Part shown: positions 18,001 to 27,493 of the stretch, one piece after another
How positions within the stretch are numbered: position 1 is the first letter of the stretch
Layout: every line of letters begins with the position of its first letter
Assembly: GCA_017308255.1 (NCBI GenBank)
Contig: JAFKFN010000005.1
Span: 124,001 to 188,000 of the forward strand
Direction of reading: 5' to 3'
Length of the DNA stretch: 64,000 nt
Source: Altererythrobacter sp.
Lineage (GTDB): Bacteria > Pseudomonadota > Alphaproteobacteria > Sphingomonadales > Sphingomonadaceae
Notes under the pieces: model-generated
Told to the model about the DNA's origin: nothing
What the model saw: only the letters and a program-made list of their open reading frames with translations
Databases searched by the model: none
Made by a program: the position numbers and the translations under genes

Positions 18001-18454
18001 ATTGCTGGCGCTCGCCGCGCTGGGGCAGCCGATTTCGATATCGGTCTATATCGGCCTGCTGATGCTGCTGGGCATCGTCGCCAAGAACTCCATCCTGCTG
18101 ATCGATTTCGCGATCGAGGAAATGGAAAGCGGCGTGCCCAAGAAGCAGGCGATCATCGATGCCGGGCACAAGCGCGCCCAGCCGATCCTGATGACCACCG
18201 TGGCGATGACCGCGGGCATGGTCCCCACCGCGCTCTCGCTGTCGGGCGATTCCGCCTGGCGCGCGCCCATGGGCACCACGGTGATCGGCGGCTTGCTGCT
18301 TTCCACGCTGCTGACCCTGCTGATCGTGCCGGCCGGCTTCAGCCTGGCCGATGGCCTTGAAAAGCGCCTCGGCCCCTGGCTGCGCCAGCGGGTGCTGACT
18401 TATCGGCCGGGGGACGAGCGCCAGGACCGGGCCGAGGCCTATCCCGCGGAATAG
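15056..18454 (+). CDS. RND-family multidrug efflux permease with enlarged central region
   Basis: 1132 aa, about 80 longer than AcrB. The proton-relay residues are present: Asp403-Asp404 in VLVDDAIVEIEN (TM4) and Lys1010 in GIVAKNSIL (TM10). Porter-domain motifs such as QTNTDAAGG and FSSQSGGGGTGRD are as expected for the AcrB/MexB/OqxB type. Extra length sits between TM6 and TM7: two additional hydrophobic stretches at about 542-566 and 575-602. Substrates are unknown; hydrophobic or amphipathic drugs are the family norm. It is translationally coupled to the adaptor. Confidence 0.92.
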   Translation: MNLRYISAWSIRNPIVPIVLFIGLTLAGLVSFSRMDVNDNPDIDFPAVTVSISQPGAAPTEIETQITQKVEAAVRSVNGVDEIQSTAREGSSTTTVQFQIGVDSDNAVNEVKNAVDQVRGDLPEGILEPRVTKIEAGGSGPIGYFAVSADDMTMEQLSWFIDDTIARRLLSIEGMATVSRAGGVDREIRVVLDPARMQSLGVTASQVNQALRQTNTDAAGGAAEIAGARQSVRVLGNADTALQLANTRISLGGNRTIRLDQVAHVYDGYSEQTSIAKLNGRQVVTFGIERAKGASDVTVYDAAIEEMKKIEADNAGIKFTQLYTSVDYTKDQYESSISAMVEGSILAVIVVFLFLRDWRATVIAAMAIPLSAIPTFWFMDLLGFTLNQLSLLALSLVAGVLVDDAIVEIENIVRHMRMGKSAYQASIDAADEIGLAVVATSLSIVAVFLPVGLMPGISGQFFKNFGLTVVAAVLTSLAVARLITPMFAAYFLKAKGHASHGEGRLMDIYMSILHWTLNTEKAEAYQARITPAPSREWYGTAEFIFALVIVGLAIGAWWAGGEYLPGMGLSGNTLMAAQAGAALLAALVALGLVRVFVVMLGDHFVAYHAYFRENVRARLRDHRFWMFVSGVGALILTATLLMVLPQQFQPTTDSDTSRLNIEQVPGTTIEQTEVVADRVAAIVKQQPEVGRILENIREGSATLFIVLKPDRKATSSEFERRLTPELQKVPDARVTFSSQSGGGGTGRDISVMLNGSDPDLLDRTAQTLVRQMQSIPGVVAPRIAADMQRPELIIVPRLDLAAQLGVTTSALSQAIRIATLGEIDQNAAKFSLSDRQVPIRVVLPKESRKDIATIQNLPVPTASGASVPLSRVAEIRFGAGPTQIQRFNQSRRIFVGADLGQGYVKGPVQDAINALPIMKNLPAGVSNAPVGDEKWQQELIQNFIIAVISGVLMVFAVLVLLYRRFVSPLVNMTSLLLAPLGGLLALAALGQPISISVYIGLLMLLGIVAKNSILLIDFAIEEMESGVPKKQAIIDAGHKRAQPILMTTVAMTAGMVPTALSLSGDSAWRAPMGTTVIGGLLLSTLLTLLIVPAGFSLADGLEKRLGPWLRQRVLTYRPGDERQDRAEAYPAE

Positions 18455-18557
18455 CGCGCCGAAGGCTCCGGCGGGGCCTCAGCCGGCCGCGTGGTCGCCG
18501 CGGCCCCCTGCCGCTGGGCGCGCGGCGCCGGGAAAGCCCGGCGATCGGGCGCGGCGG

Positions 18558-19766
18558 ATGCGGATCGTCGCCACGGCCCTGCTGGTGGCGATGGCGGTGC
18601 TGTTCCTCGTCGCCCGCCGGTTCGAAGGCGTCCACCCGGCCATCGGCTATCTTGTCGCCTTCACCGAGGCGGCGATGGTCGGCGGGCTGGCGGACTGGTT
18701 CGCCGTCACGGCCCTGTTCCGCCACCCGCTCGGCGTGCCGATCCCGCACACGGCGATCATCCCGGCGAACAAGGATCGCATCGCCGACACCATGGCGGGC
18801 TTCCTGCGCGACAACTTCCTGACGCCCACCGTGGTCGCCCGGCGGATGCGCGACATGAACCTTGCCCGCGCGGCGGGGGATTTCCTGGCCGAGCCGCGCG
18901 TCGGCGGGCAGAGCCGCATTCGCGAAGGCGCCGCCGGGCTTCTGGCCGAACTGCTCGAATCGCTCGATCCGGAACGGCTCGGCAACCAGGTCCGGGCAGG
19001 CCTCGCGCGGCAGGCGGAACGGATTGAGGTTTCCCCGCTGCTCGGCAGCGCGCTGGAAGCCACCATCGCCGAGGGCCGCCATCGCCCGCTGCTCGATTCG
19101 CTGATCCGCTGGATCGGGCACACCCTGGAAAAGAACGAGGACATGGTCCGCGCGGTGATCCATTCGCGCGCCAATGCCGTGCTGCGCTGGACGGGGCTGG
19201 ACGAGCGGCTGGCCAATTCGGTGCTGGACGGCCTCTATCGCCTGCTGGCCGAAGTGCTGGTCGATCCGGAGCATCCGCTGCGCAAGACGATCGAGGAATC
19301 GCTGGCCAAGCTGGCGCACGATCTCGCCCACGATCCCGAACTGCGCCAGAAGGTGGAGGCGGCCAAGCGCGAGATCCTCGCCAATCCGGCGGTCGGGGCC
19401 TGGTGGATGGGGGTATGGGAAAAGCTGCGCCATTCGCTGATCGACATGGCCCGCGATCCCAATGCCGCTTTCGCCGGCCAGCTTGGCGAAAGCCTGGCCG
19501 AACTCGGCCGCGCCTTGCGGCAGGACCCGGCGCTGCAATGGCAGGTCAACCGCTTCGCGCGGCGGACCGTGGTGGGCGTCGCCACGCGCTATGGCGGGCA
19601 GATCGTCCAGCTGGTGTCCGAAACGGTGCGCCGCTGGGATGCGCGCACCGTGACCGACCGGATCGAGCGCGCCGTGGGCCGCGACCTGCAGTTCATCCGC
19701 ATCAACGGCACGCTCGTCGGTGGGCTTGTCGGGGTCACGATCCACGCCTTATCGCAATGGCTGTGA
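18558..19766 (+). CDS. DUF445-family membrane protein
   Basis: 402 aa. The N-terminus has one or two hydrophobic segments (ATALLVAMAVLFLVA and GYLVAFTEAAMVGGLADWFAV) and the family signature ADWFAVTALFRHPLGVPIPHTAIIP. The long alpha-helical middle is followed by a C-terminal hydrophobic end (LVGGLVGVTIHALSQWL). Function is unknown; the family is widespread. No earlier in-frame ATG or GTG is present in the 103-bp gap after the RND permease. Confidence 0.88.
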   Translation: MRIVATALLVAMAVLFLVARRFEGVHPAIGYLVAFTEAAMVGGLADWFAVTALFRHPLGVPIPHTAIIPANKDRIADTMAGFLRDNFLTPTVVARRMRDMNLARAAGDFLAEPRVGGQSRIREGAAGLLAELLESLDPERLGNQVRAGLARQAERIEVSPLLGSALEATIAEGRHRPLLDSLIRWIGHTLEKNEDMVRAVIHSRANAVLRWTGLDERLANSVLDGLYRLLAEVLVDPEHPLRKTIEESLAKLAHDLAHDPELRQKVEAAKREILANPAVGAWWMGVWEKLRHSLIDMARDPNAAFAGQLGESLAELGRALRQDPALQWQVNRFARRTVVGVATRYGGQIVQLVSETVRRWDARTVTDRIERAVGRDLQFIRINGTLVGGLVGVTIHALSQWL

Positions 19767-20299
19767 TCGGGATGGACTCCGTGGCGCCTCTGCTGGAGAC
19801 CGAGCGGCTGGAGCTGTGGGTGCCCAGGCAAGGCGATCTCTGGGCGATGCACGCGATCGTAACGGACCCGGCGACCGGTCGCTTCCTCGGCCCGTCCCAC
19901 GCCCCGGCGGAACATTTCCTGCGTTTCTCGCGCAACGCCGGCTCCTGGCTGCTCTACGGCTACGGCAGCTTCATCGTGCGCGAGCGCGGCAGTGGCGAGC
20001 TGATCGGCCATTGCGGCGTGTTCCACACTTTCCGCGGCCTGGGGGAAGATTTCGACGATTCGCCCGAGGCCGGGTGGGTCCTGCGCCACGATCGCGTGGG
20101 CCAGGGCTTCGCGCGGGAGGCGATGACGGCGGCGCTGGCCTGGTTCGAACGCGAGCATGGCCCCCGGCGCATCGTGGCGATGATCGCCCCCGGCAACGCC
20201 GCTTCCCTCGGCCTCGCGCATCGCCTCGGCTTCACGCCGCTGCGCGATGCCGTGCTTCCCGATGGCGAAGCGGTATGCCTGCTCGAACGCCTTCCTTAG
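19757..20299 (+). CDS. GNAT-family N-acetyltransferase (RimJ/RimL type)
   Basis: 180 aa. The GNAT fold is seen from the opening ETERLELWVPRQGDLWAMH through GWVLRHDRVGQGFAREAMTA (acetyl-CoA pyrophosphate loop, here variant VGQGFA) to NAASLGLAHRLGF. It probably acetylates a protein N-terminus or small amine, but the substrate is unknown. The ATG at 19757 overlaps the DUF445 gene by 10 bp; an alternative ATG at 19772 would remove five residues. Confidence 0.85.
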   Translation: MAVIGMDSVAPLLETERLELWVPRQGDLWAMHAIVTDPATGRFLGPSHAPAEHFLRFSRNAGSWLLYGYGSFIVRERGSGELIGHCGVFHTFRGLGEDFDDSPEAGWVLRHDRVGQGFAREAMTAALAWFEREHGPRRIVAMIAPGNAASLGLAHRLGFTPLRDAVLPDGEAVCLLERLP

Positions 20300-20391
20300 C
20301 GCCCGCGCACGGCGAACCCGCTTCACCAGGAATCACACCAAGGCAGGACCAGGCCGCTACCGCGCTCCTCTTCCCGCCATCGCGGGCGTGA

Positions 20392-21288
20392 TCAGCGCCG
20401 GCCCCCGCCCATCGGCGGGCCGAAGAACATCGGCGAGCCCATCCAGTAGCTGGCCATCGCTTGCCCCGCCGCGTCCTTGGCCGGCGTGAAAGAGGCCTTC
20501 TCCATCAGCAGCTCGCAGATCTTGTCGTTCAGCGCCTTGTCGAGCGTGGGCGAGAAGACGTTGCAGGCGGTTGGCTTGCCTTCGGCGGAGATCATCAGCC
20601 GCACCTGGTTCCCGCCGCCCGCGAACTTGGCGTAGTCGCTGAAGGGGATCGTGCCTTGCGGCAGCCAGCCCGGAGACATGGGCGCGATCACGGGGGAACT
20701 GGCCGTCTTGTGCTTCTCCGCATCCAGGCCCCAGGACTTGAGCAGATCGTCCGTGCAGGCCTGCAATGCGGCGACCGGCGCGTCGAGCCGGCCCGTTTCG
20801 ATCCGCACCGGCTTGGTCAGCCCGCTGCTGACGATGAGCCCGGTCATGTTCTTGCCTGCGGCTTCCTCCGCGGCGCGGTCATACCGCGGCGGGCCTGGCG
20901 GCGTACCCGGCGCCGGCGGGGAGAAGGGGACCAGCGTCACGCCCTCCATCCGGAAGTAGGTCTGCCCGCCTGTCTCCGAACGCGTGTAGCGCGATTTGCG
21001 GTCGGCATCGTTGGGCAGGAAATGCCATCCCAGCTCGGTCGAGCCCCGGAAGGCCTTGAGCGAATTGCCGATCAGCATCATCTGCGTGTCGGCCCCCGGC
21101 TGGACGCGTTGCAGGATCAGCGTGATCTCATCCTTCCCGTCACTGAAAGAGCGGATGAGGCGGCAATAGTCGTCCCCGTAGTCGGCGGCCCACGCGCTGT
21201 TTGCGTTGAACGTGGCGCCATCTTGTGCCTGCGCTGCGGGCGAGACCACAAGTCCCGCCAGCGCGCAGCCCAGCAACATCTTTTTCAT
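20392..21288 (-). CDS. secreted protein with TonB-C-like C-terminal domain
   Basis: 298 aa with a signal peptide (MKKMLLGCALAGLVVSPAAQAQ). The C-terminal part (GTIPFSDYAKF, QVRLMISAEGKPTACNVF, LNDKICELLMEKASFTPAKDAAGQ, ASYW) resembles the TonB C-terminal fold as found in many sphingomonad periplasmic proteins. It has no TonB transmembrane anchor and no Pro-rich spacer, so it is not a classical energy transducer. Ends in a Gly/Pro/Met-rich tail. The assignment is tentative. Confidence 0.7.
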   Translation of the reverse strand: MKKMLLGCALAGLVVSPAAQAQDGATFNANSAWAADYGDDYCRLIRSFSDGKDEITLILQRVQPGADTQMMLIGNSLKAFRGSTELGWHFLPNDADRKSRYTRSETGGQTYFRMEGVTLVPFSPPAPGTPPGPPRYDRAAEEAAGKNMTGLIVSSGLTKPVRIETGRLDAPVAALQACTDDLLKSWGLDAEKHKTASSPVIAPMSPGWLPQGTIPFSDYAKFAGGGNQVRLMISAEGKPTACNVFSPTLDKALNDKICELLMEKASFTPAKDAAGQAMASYWMGSPMFFGPPMGGGRR

Positions 21289-21433
21289 GACAAGCCCTCT
21301 CCAAACCCGGCGCGGATGCTATTTCACCCGCTACGGAGGAGCAAGAACGCATCGTCCCCTGCGACAATCCGCGACAAGCGGGCCGCATGCACCGGGTTTG
21401 CGCGTATTCGGGAAGCGCGGCTCCCTGTCCGGG

Positions 21434-22369
21434 TCAGAGCTTCGCGGTCAGTTCGGGCACGATGGTGAACAAGTCGCCGACCAGCCCCAGGTCCGCCACC
21501 TGGAAGATCGGGGCGTCCGGGTCCTTGTTGATGGCGACGATGGTGCGGGCATCCTTCATCCCCGCCAGGTGCTGGATCGCGCCGGAGATGCCGATGGCGA
21601 TATACAGCTCCGGCGCCACGATCTTGCCGGTCTGGCCCACCTGATAGTCATTGGAGATATAGCCGGCGTCCACCGCCGCGCGGCTGGCGCCGATCGCGGC
21701 CCCCAGCTTGTCGGCCAGCGGCACCAGCACCTGCTCGAACGTCGCCGCGTCCTTCAGCGCCCGGCCGCCCGAAACGACGATCTTGGCGCTGGTCAGCTCG
21801 GGCCGCTCGCTCTTGGTCGCCTCGAGGGAAACGAAGGCGGACAGGCCCGCGTCCCCCGGCCCGGAGATTTCCTCGATGGGTGCCGAGCCACCTTCCGCCG
21901 CTGCGCGCTCGAACGCCGTGCCGCGCACCGTCAGCACCAGCTTGGCATCCGTGCTTTCGACCGTGGCGATGGCATTGCCAGCATAGATCGGCCGCACGAA
22001 GGTCTTCTCGCCCTCGATCCCGATCACGTCGGAAAGCTGCATGACGTCAAGCAGCGCGGCCACGCGCGGGGCCACGTTCTTGCCGGTGGTCGTGGCCGGG
22101 GCCACGAAGGCGTCGTAACCGGCCATGACCTGCGCCGCGAGCGGGGCGACGTTCTCGGCCAGGGCATGGGCATAGGCCGGATCGTTGGCCAGCAGCACCG
22201 TCTCGACTCCGGCGATCCTCGCCGCTGCCTCGGCCGCGGAGCGCGCCTCCGCGCCGTGGCCCGCCACCAGCGCATGAACCGCGCCCAGCTTCCCGGCGGC
22301 GGTGACGGCGGCAAGCGTCGCATCCTTCACCGCGCCCTGCTCGTGCTCCACCCATACCAGCGCGGTCAT
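21434..22369 (-). CDS. etfA: electron transfer flavoprotein subunit alpha
   Basis: 311 aa. The C-terminal FAD-binding domain is typical: [41 protein letters not shown] and [20 protein letters not shown]. With EtfB it carries electrons from acyl-CoA and other dehydrogenases to ETF-ubiquinone oxidoreductase. The start overlaps the etfB stop by 4 bp, so the two subunits are translationally coupled. Confidence 0.95.
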   Translation of the reverse strand: MTALVWVEHEQGAVKDATLAAVTAAGKLGAVHALVAGHGAEARSAAEAAARIAGVETVLLANDPAYAHALAENVAPLAAQVMAGYDAFVAPATTTGKNVAPRVAALLDVMQLSDVIGIEGEKTFVRPIYAGNAIATVESTDAKLVLTVRGTAFERAAAEGGSAPIEEISGPGDAGLSAFVSLEATKSERPELTSAKIVVSGGRALKDAATFEQVLVPLADKLGAAIGASRAAVDAGYISNDYQVGQTGKIVAPELYIAIGISGAIQHLAGMKDARTIVAINKDPDAPIFQVADLGLVGDLFTIVPELTAKL

Positions 22370-23127
22370 GCGGCGACTCCCAGCGTCTTCAGTCGTGCCA
22401 CCAGCTCGTCCACGGAGCCGACCGTCTCCCCGGCCTGCCGCGCGGCCGGCTCCACCACCTTGAGCACCTTGAGGCGCGGGGCGATGTCCACGCCGTAGTC
22501 CGCCGGGCTCTTGGTCGCGAGCGGCTTGCTGCGCGCTTTCATGATGTTGGGCAGCGAGGCATAGCGCGGCTCGTGGAGCCGCAGGTCGGTGGTGACGATC
22601 GCCGGCAGCGCGAGCCGCACGGTTTCCAGCCCGCCGTCGACTTCGCGGGTCACGGCCACATGATCGCCATCGACCTCCACCTTGCTGGCGAAGGTGCCCT
22701 GCGGCCGCCCGGTGAGCGCGGCCAGCATCTGGCCGGTCTGGTTGCTGTCATCGTCGATCGCCTGCTTGCCCATGACCACCAGGCCCGGCTGCTCCTCGTC
22801 GAACACGGCCTTGAGGATCTTGGCCACCGCCAGCGGTTCCACCGCCGAACCGGCATCGTCTGGGGTCTGGACCAGGATCGCCCGGTCGGCACCCATGGCC
22901 AGCGCGGTGCGCAGCGTTTCCTGCGCCTTGGCCGGGCCGATGGAGACCGCCACGATCTCGCTCGCCACGCCCTTTTCCTTCAGCCGCACCGCCTCTTCCA
23001 CGGCGATCTCGTCGAAGGGGTTCATGCTCATCTTGACGTTGGCGAGATCGACCCCGCTGCCGTCCGCCTTCACGCGCGGGCGCACGTTGAAATCGATCAC
23101 CCGCTTCACGGACACCAGGATTTTCAT
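22366..23127 (-). CDS. etfB: electron transfer flavoprotein subunit beta
   Basis: 253 aa, AMP-binding beta subunit. Signatures include [36 protein letters not shown] and the recognition-loop and AMP region ([23 protein letters not shown]). The start is preceded by GGAGAGAAG. Gene order etfB-etfA is standard. The 87-bp gap from sucC contains a small inverted repeat GCGTAA-TATTC-TTACGC (23154-23170). Confidence 0.95.
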   Translation of the reverse strand: MKILVSVKRVIDFNVRPRVKADGSGVDLANVKMSMNPFDEIAVEEAVRLKEKGVASEIVAVSIGPAKAQETLRTALAMGADRAILVQTPDDAGSAVEPLAVAKILKAVFDEEQPGLVVMGKQAIDDDSNQTGQMLAALTGRPQGTFASKVEVDGDHVAVTREVDGGLETVRLALPAIVTTDLRLHEPRYASLPNIMKARSKPLATKSPADYGVDIAPRLKVLKVVEPAARQAGETVGSVDELVARLKTLGVAA

Positions 23128-23214
23128 CGGCGCTTCTCTCCATGAAAGCCGCTGCGTAATATTCTTACGCGGGCCATCGGGCTTGTTACAAATGAAATCA
23201 AGTGGGCGCGCCCG

Positions 23215-24414
23215 TCAGGCGGCCTCCTTCACTTCGCCCACGATCTTGCGCGCGGCGTCGCCCAGGTCGTCGGCGGGGATGATCGGCAGGCCGGAACTGG
23301 CCAGGATGGCCTTGCCCTGCTGCACGTTGGTCCCTTCCAGGCGCACCACCAGCGGCACCGAAAGGCTCACTTCGCGGGCGGCCGCCACGATGCCTTCGGC
23401 AATCACGTCGCAGCGCATGATGCCGCCGAAGATATTGACCAGGATGCCCTTCACCGCCGGATCGGACAGGATGATCTTGAACGCCGCGGTTACCTTCTCC
23501 TTGCTGGCCCCGCCGCCCACGTCGAGGAAGTTGGCTGGGAAGGCACCGTTCAGTTTGATGATGTCCATCGTCGCCATGGCCAGCCCCGCGCCATTGACCA
23601 TGCAGCCGATGTTCCCGTCGAGCTTGATGTAGGCGAGATCGTATTTCGACGCCTCCAGCTCCATCGGGTCTTCCTCGGTCTCGTCGCGCAGCGCTTCGAT
23701 GTCGGCATGGCGATAGAGCGCGTTCGAATCGAAGCTCATCTTGGTGTCGAGCACCAGGAGATCGCCCTTGTCCGTCTCCACCAGGGGGTTGATCTCCAGC
23801 ATCGAGCAATCGAGCGCGATGAACGCATCGTAAAGCTGCTTCGCCAGGCGCTGGGCCTGCTTGGCCGTATCGCCCTTCAGCTTGAGAGCGAAAGCCACCG
23901 CGCGGCCGTGATGCGGCATGAACCCGGTCGCCGGGTCGATCGTCAGCGTGGTGATCTTCTCCGGCGTTTCGTGGGCCACATCCTCGATGCTCATGCCGCC
24001 TTCGGTCGATACGACCAGGGCGATCCGCCCGCTGGCCCGATCCACCAGCAGCGCCAGGTAGTATTCCGAGGCGATGTCGACGCCATCGGTCACGTAGAGG
24101 CGGTTGACCTGCTTGCCGGCCGCCCCGGTCTGCACCGTGACCAGCGTGTTGCCCAGCATCTCGCGGGCGTTGGCCTCGACCTCCTCGACCGATTTCGCCA
24201 GCCGCACGCCGCCTTTCGCATCGGCGGGCAGTTCCTTGAACTTGCCCTTGCCGCGCCCGCCGGCGTGGATCTGCGCCTTGACCACGTAAAGCGGCCCGGG
24301 GAGCCGCCTGGCCGCGTCCACGGCTTCTTCCACCGAAAGCGCCGGATAACCGGCCGGCACGGCAATGCCGTAGGTCTTGAGCAGGTCCTTTGCCTGGTAT
24401 TCGTGAATGTTCAT
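23215..24414 (-). CDS. sucC: succinyl-CoA synthetase (ADP-forming) subunit beta
   Basis: 399 aa. An ATP-grasp domain opens with [36 protein letters not shown] and [17 protein letters not shown] are nucleotide and metal-binding parts. The C-terminal CoA-ligase domain has [19 protein letters not shown] and [16 protein letters not shown]. It performs the substrate-level phosphorylation step of the TCA cycle with the alpha subunit. sucD is not next to it; etfBA follows instead. Confidence 0.95.
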   Translation of the reverse strand: MNIHEYQAKDLLKTYGIAVPAGYPALSVEEAVDAARRLPGPLYVVKAQIHAGGRGKGKFKELPADAKGGVRLAKSVEEVEANAREMLGNTLVTVQTGAAGKQVNRLYVTDGVDIASEYYLALLVDRASGRIALVVSTEGGMSIEDVAHETPEKITTLTIDPATGFMPHHGRAVAFALKLKGDTAKQAQRLAKQLYDAFIALDCSMLEINPLVETDKGDLLVLDTKMSFDSNALYRHADIEALRDETEEDPMELEASKYDLAYIKLDGNIGCMVNGAGLAMATMDIIKLNGAFPANFLDVGGGASKEKVTAAFKIILSDPAVKGILVNIFGGIMRCDVIAEGIVAAAREVSLSVPLVVRLEGTNVQQGKAILASSGLPIIPADDLGDAARKIVGEVKEAA

Positions 24415-24519
24415 CGACGAAGAAGCCTCAGGGGAGTCGGATGGGCGGAATGTTGCGCGGCCATAAGCACAGCGCCCCCGCGCTTGCAAACCCCTCGCTC
24501 CACCTCCACTAGGGCCACG

Positions 24520-25302
24520 ATGCTCGACCAGGCCTTGCTCGACGAGATCTGCCGCGAGGCCGGCGAGATGGCCATGCGCCAGTGGCCGGGTGGTGGCCAT
24601 GCGCTGGAAAGCTGGGAAAAGCAGCCGGGCAGCCCTGTCTGCACCGCCGATCTCGCCGTTGATGCCTTCCTCAAGCGTGAGCTGTGCCGCCTGCTCCCTT
24701 CGGCCGGCTGGCTGTCGGAAGAAACGGCCGATCGGCCCGAACGCCTTGCCCGCGGGCTGTGCTGGCTGGTCGATCCGATCGACGGCACGCGCGATTTCAT
24801 CCGCGGCCGGTCCGGCTGGGCGGTTTCGGTGGCGCTGATAAGCGCCGGCAAGCCGCTGCTGGGGCGGCTGGTGGCGCCGGCGCGCGATGAGGTGTGGCGC
24901 GCCACGGCCGGGCAGGGCGCTTGGCTGAACGACCGGCCTCTTGCCGCGAGCAGACGGGCGGACTTGGCCGGCGCCCGCGTGCCGGCGGATTCGCTCCCGC
25001 GCGAGGATCGCGATCTCGTCATGGTCGAAAAGCCCAATTCGATCGCTCTCAGGATCGCCATGGTGGCGGATGATCGGGCCGATCTCCTCGCCACGCTGCG
25101 CTGGGGCTATGAGTGGGATGTCGCCGCTGCCACGCTGATCGCGCGCGAGGCGGGCGCGGCCGTGTCCGATGCCTTCGGCCAGCCCTTGAGCTACAACAAG
25201 CGCGATCCGCGCGCTTTCGGCGTCCTGGTCAGTGCCCCGGCGATCCACCGCGCCGCCGTGGAGCGGCTGGCGGAACGGGCCATGCGTTACGCGGCCGAAT
25301 AA
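24520..25302 (+). CDS. cysQ: 3'(2'),5'-bisphosphate nucleotidase / inositol-monophosphatase family (CysQ-like)
   Basis: 260 aa. Metal-binding motifs are complete: Glu in [15 protein letters not shown], and the late WDVAAATLI (YEWDVAAA). A CysQ-type enzyme hydrolyses PAP from sulfate assimilation; inositol-phosphatase activity cannot be excluded by sequence. The ATG at 24520 lies in a 105-bp divergent gap from sucC. Confidence 0.85.
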   Translation: MLDQALLDEICREAGEMAMRQWPGGGHALESWEKQPGSPVCTADLAVDAFLKRELCRLLPSAGWLSEETADRPERLARGLCWLVDPIDGTRDFIRGRSGWAVSVALISAGKPLLGRLVAPARDEVWRATAGQGAWLNDRPLAASRRADLAGARVPADSLPREDRDLVMVEKPNSIALRIAMVADDRADLLATLRWGYEWDVAAATLIAREAGAAVSDAFGQPLSYNKRDPRAFGVLVSAPAIHRAAVERLAERAMRYAAE

Positions 25303-25320
25303 GCGAGCATGGAAAGAAAG

Positions 25321-25346
25321 GGGCCGGATCCTCGGGGATCCGGCCC
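25321..25346. terminator. bidirectional intrinsic terminator
   Basis: A perfect 11-bp stem (25321-25331 with 25336-25346) with a TCGG tetraloop lies between two convergent genes. On the minus strand it is followed by CTTTCTTTCC, which serves the OmpA-family gene; the plus-strand tail is short. Confidence 0.8.
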
Positions 25347-25371
25347 TTCTGGATGATGCCAGTGGCGGGAT

Positions 25372-26055
25372 TTACTGCCGCGCCGCCGCTGCTTCCTGCT
25401 GGGTGATCGGGGTGATGCGGATTTCCACCCGGCGATTCAGCGCCCGGCCTTCGGCCGTGGTATTGTCGGCGCGGGGATATTGCTCGCCATAACCCATCGT
25501 CGCGATCCGGGCGCGTGAGACGCCGCGCATCGTCAGGTAATTGGCGACCGATTCCGCCCGCCGCCGCGACAGGTCGAGGTTATAGGAATCCGATCCGGTC
25601 GAATCCGTATGCCCCATCACGTCGATCAGGCTGTTGGGATACTTGGTGAGGCTCTGGGCTACCTGGTCCAGCGCCGATTGGAAGGTCGGCGTGATCGTGG
25701 TCGAATCGACCGCGAAGGTCACGTCCGGCAGATTGACCAGGATGCTGTCGCCATCCGGCGTCTCGGTCACGTCCACGCCCGATCCGGCGGTCGATTCCTT
25801 CAGCTCCTTGATCTGCTCGTCCATGCGATAGCCGGCATAGCCGCCGGCCGCCGCGCCGATGCCCGCACCGACGATGCGGGCGGTCTTGCCGCCGATGATG
25901 CCGCCCAGCAGATAGCCCAGGCCGGCCCCCCCGACACCGCCGATCGCGGTGCGCGAAACCTTGCGCTCCCCGGTATTCGGGTCGGTCACGCAGGCGGAAA
26001 CGCTCAGCAGCGAAGCGCCGGCCAGGCAGGCTATGAGAATGCGGGTTCTATTCAT
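25372..26055 (-). CDS. OmpA-family lipoprotein with glycine zipper (YiaD-like)
   Basis: 227 aa. The signal peptide ends in a lipobox (SVSAC), giving a lipid-anchored N-terminus. A glycine-zipper segment (GGVGGAGLGYLLGGIIGG and GAGIGAAAGGYAGY, about residues 39-76) precedes an OmpA C-terminal peptidoglycan-binding domain with GHTDSTGSDSYNLDLSRRRAESVANYL and GYGEQYP. It probably tethers the outer membrane to the cell wall. Possible AT-rich promoter (TTGATATATTTTAATACC) lies upstream on the minus strand. Confidence 0.9.
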   Translation of the reverse strand: MNRTRILIACLAGASLLSVSACVTDPNTGERKVSRTAIGGVGGAGLGYLLGGIIGGKTARIVGAGIGAAAGGYAGYRMDEQIKELKESTAGSGVDVTETPDGDSILVNLPDVTFAVDSTTITPTFQSALDQVAQSLTKYPNSLIDVMGHTDSTGSDSYNLDLSRRRAESVANYLTMRGVSRARIATMGYGEQYPRADNTTAEGRALNRRVEIRITPITQQEAAAARQ

Positions 26056-26195
26056 GGTCTTGTGCGTCCTCGATGGTGAACCAATGGGTACATACGCCTT
26101 GGGCGATTTCCGATGGTATTAAAATATATCAACCCGCATCCTGTTCCGCACCTCTCTTCGCGCGGCCGTTCTAATCTGCTAGCGCGGCATGGATC

Positions 26196-27491
26196 ATGTC
26201 GCCGTTCCCGTGGTTCGATCTCGCCGTTCTGGCCGCCTTGATCCTGCTCAACGGGGTCTTCGCGATGTCCGAGCTGGCGATCGTCTCGGCACGCACCTCG
26301 CGGCTTCGGATGGCGGCGGAACGGGGCAGCGGCGCAGCCAAGACGGCGCTGGCGCTGGCGGCCGATCCGGGCAAGTTCCTCTCAACGGTGCAGATCGGCA
26401 TCACGCTGATCGGTATCGTCTCGGGCGCCTATTCGGGCGCGACGCTGGGCGGGCCGGTGGGGGAAAGGCTGGCGCGGCTGGGCATGCCCCCGGCCACGGC
26501 CGAAAACGCCGGCTTCGTGCTGGTCATTGGCCTCACCACTTATCTCAGCCTCGTCGTGGGCGAACTGGTGCCCAAGCAACTGGCGTTGCGGGCGGCGGTG
26601 CCGATCGCGCTGGCCATGGCGCGGCCGATGGCCTGGCTGGCCAAGGCCGCGGCGCCGTTCGTCTGGCTGCTCGATACCTCCTCCGCCCTGCTCATGCAGC
26701 TTCTCGGCGTCGGCCATCGCGGGGAACACCGGCTCACCGCCGAGGAACTGCACATGCTGTTCTCCGAGGCCACCCATTCTGGCGTGATCGAGGAGCAGGA
26801 GCGGGCGATGCTCTCGGGCGTGATGCGCCTGGCCAACCGCCCGGTGCGCGAATTGATGACCCCGCGAACGGAGCTTGACTGGCTCGACGTCAACGCAGGG
26901 GAAGCCGATGTACGCCGCGCGATCGCGGAATCGCCCCATTCGCTGCTGCCGGTGTCCGATGGCTCGACCGACCGGATGCTCGGCGTCGTCAAGACGCGGG
27001 ACGTACTGGCCTGCCTGCTCGACGGGCGCCCGCTGCACCTGCGCGCGCTGATGCGCGAAGCCGCCGTGGTGCCGGACCAGCTCGACGCCATGGATGCGCT
27101 GCGCACGCTGCAGCAATCGGGCGTGGCCATGGCCATGGTGCATGACGAATACGGCCAGCTCGAAGGGGTGATCACCCCGGCCGATCTGCTCGCGGCGATC
27201 GTCGGCAGCTTTGCCAGCCATCTGGACGAAGGGGACGAACCGGCGCTGGTCGAACGCGATGACGGCTCGCTCCTGATCGCCGGGGCCATGTCCGCCGATG
27301 CCCTGGCCGAGCGACTGGGCATCACCTTCGACGAAGACCGCGAATTCGCCACCGCCGCGGGCTATGTGCTGTCGGTGCTGAAGAAGCTCCCGATCGAAGG
27401 GGAAAGCTTCACCGACCAGGGCTGGCGGTTCGAGGTCGTCGACATGGACGGCCGCAAGATCGACAAGCTGCTGGTGAGTGAGGATCGCTAG
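26196..27491 (+). CDS. CNNM/CorC-family (hemolysin-like) membrane protein with CBS pair
   Basis: 431 aa. The N-terminal CNNM (DUF21) domain has four hydrophobic segments and the signature GELVPKQLALR. A pair of CBS domains (about 205-330, starting VRELMTPRTELDWLD) and a CorC_HlyC C-terminal domain follow. Homologues are involved in Mg2+/Co2+ homeostasis or export; 'hemolysin' is a historical name. The ATG at 26196 starts the first membrane segment. Confidence 0.9.
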   Translation: MSPFPWFDLAVLAALILLNGVFAMSELAIVSARTSRLRMAAERGSGAAKTALALAADPGKFLSTVQIGITLIGIVSGAYSGATLGGPVGERLARLGMPPATAENAGFVLVIGLTTYLSLVVGELVPKQLALRAAVPIALAMARPMAWLAKAAAPFVWLLDTSSALLMQLLGVGHRGEHRLTAEELHMLFSEATHSGVIEEQERAMLSGVMRLANRPVRELMTPRTELDWLDVNAGEADVRRAIAESPHSLLPVSDGSTDRMLGVVKTRDVLACLLDGRPLHLRALMREAAVVPDQLDAMDALRTLQQSGVAMAMVHDEYGQLEGVITPADLLAAIVGSFASHLDEGDEPALVERDDGSLLIAGAMSADALAERLGITFDEDREFATAAGYVLSVLKKLPIEGESFTDQGWRFEVVDMDGRKIDKLLVSEDR

Positions 27492-27493
27492 AT

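Noticed and set aside
14864-18169. 1101-codon minus-strand ORF opposite the RND genes
   Set aside because: Translation is a His/Asp/Arg-rich shadow of the RND permease; no domain or start signal.
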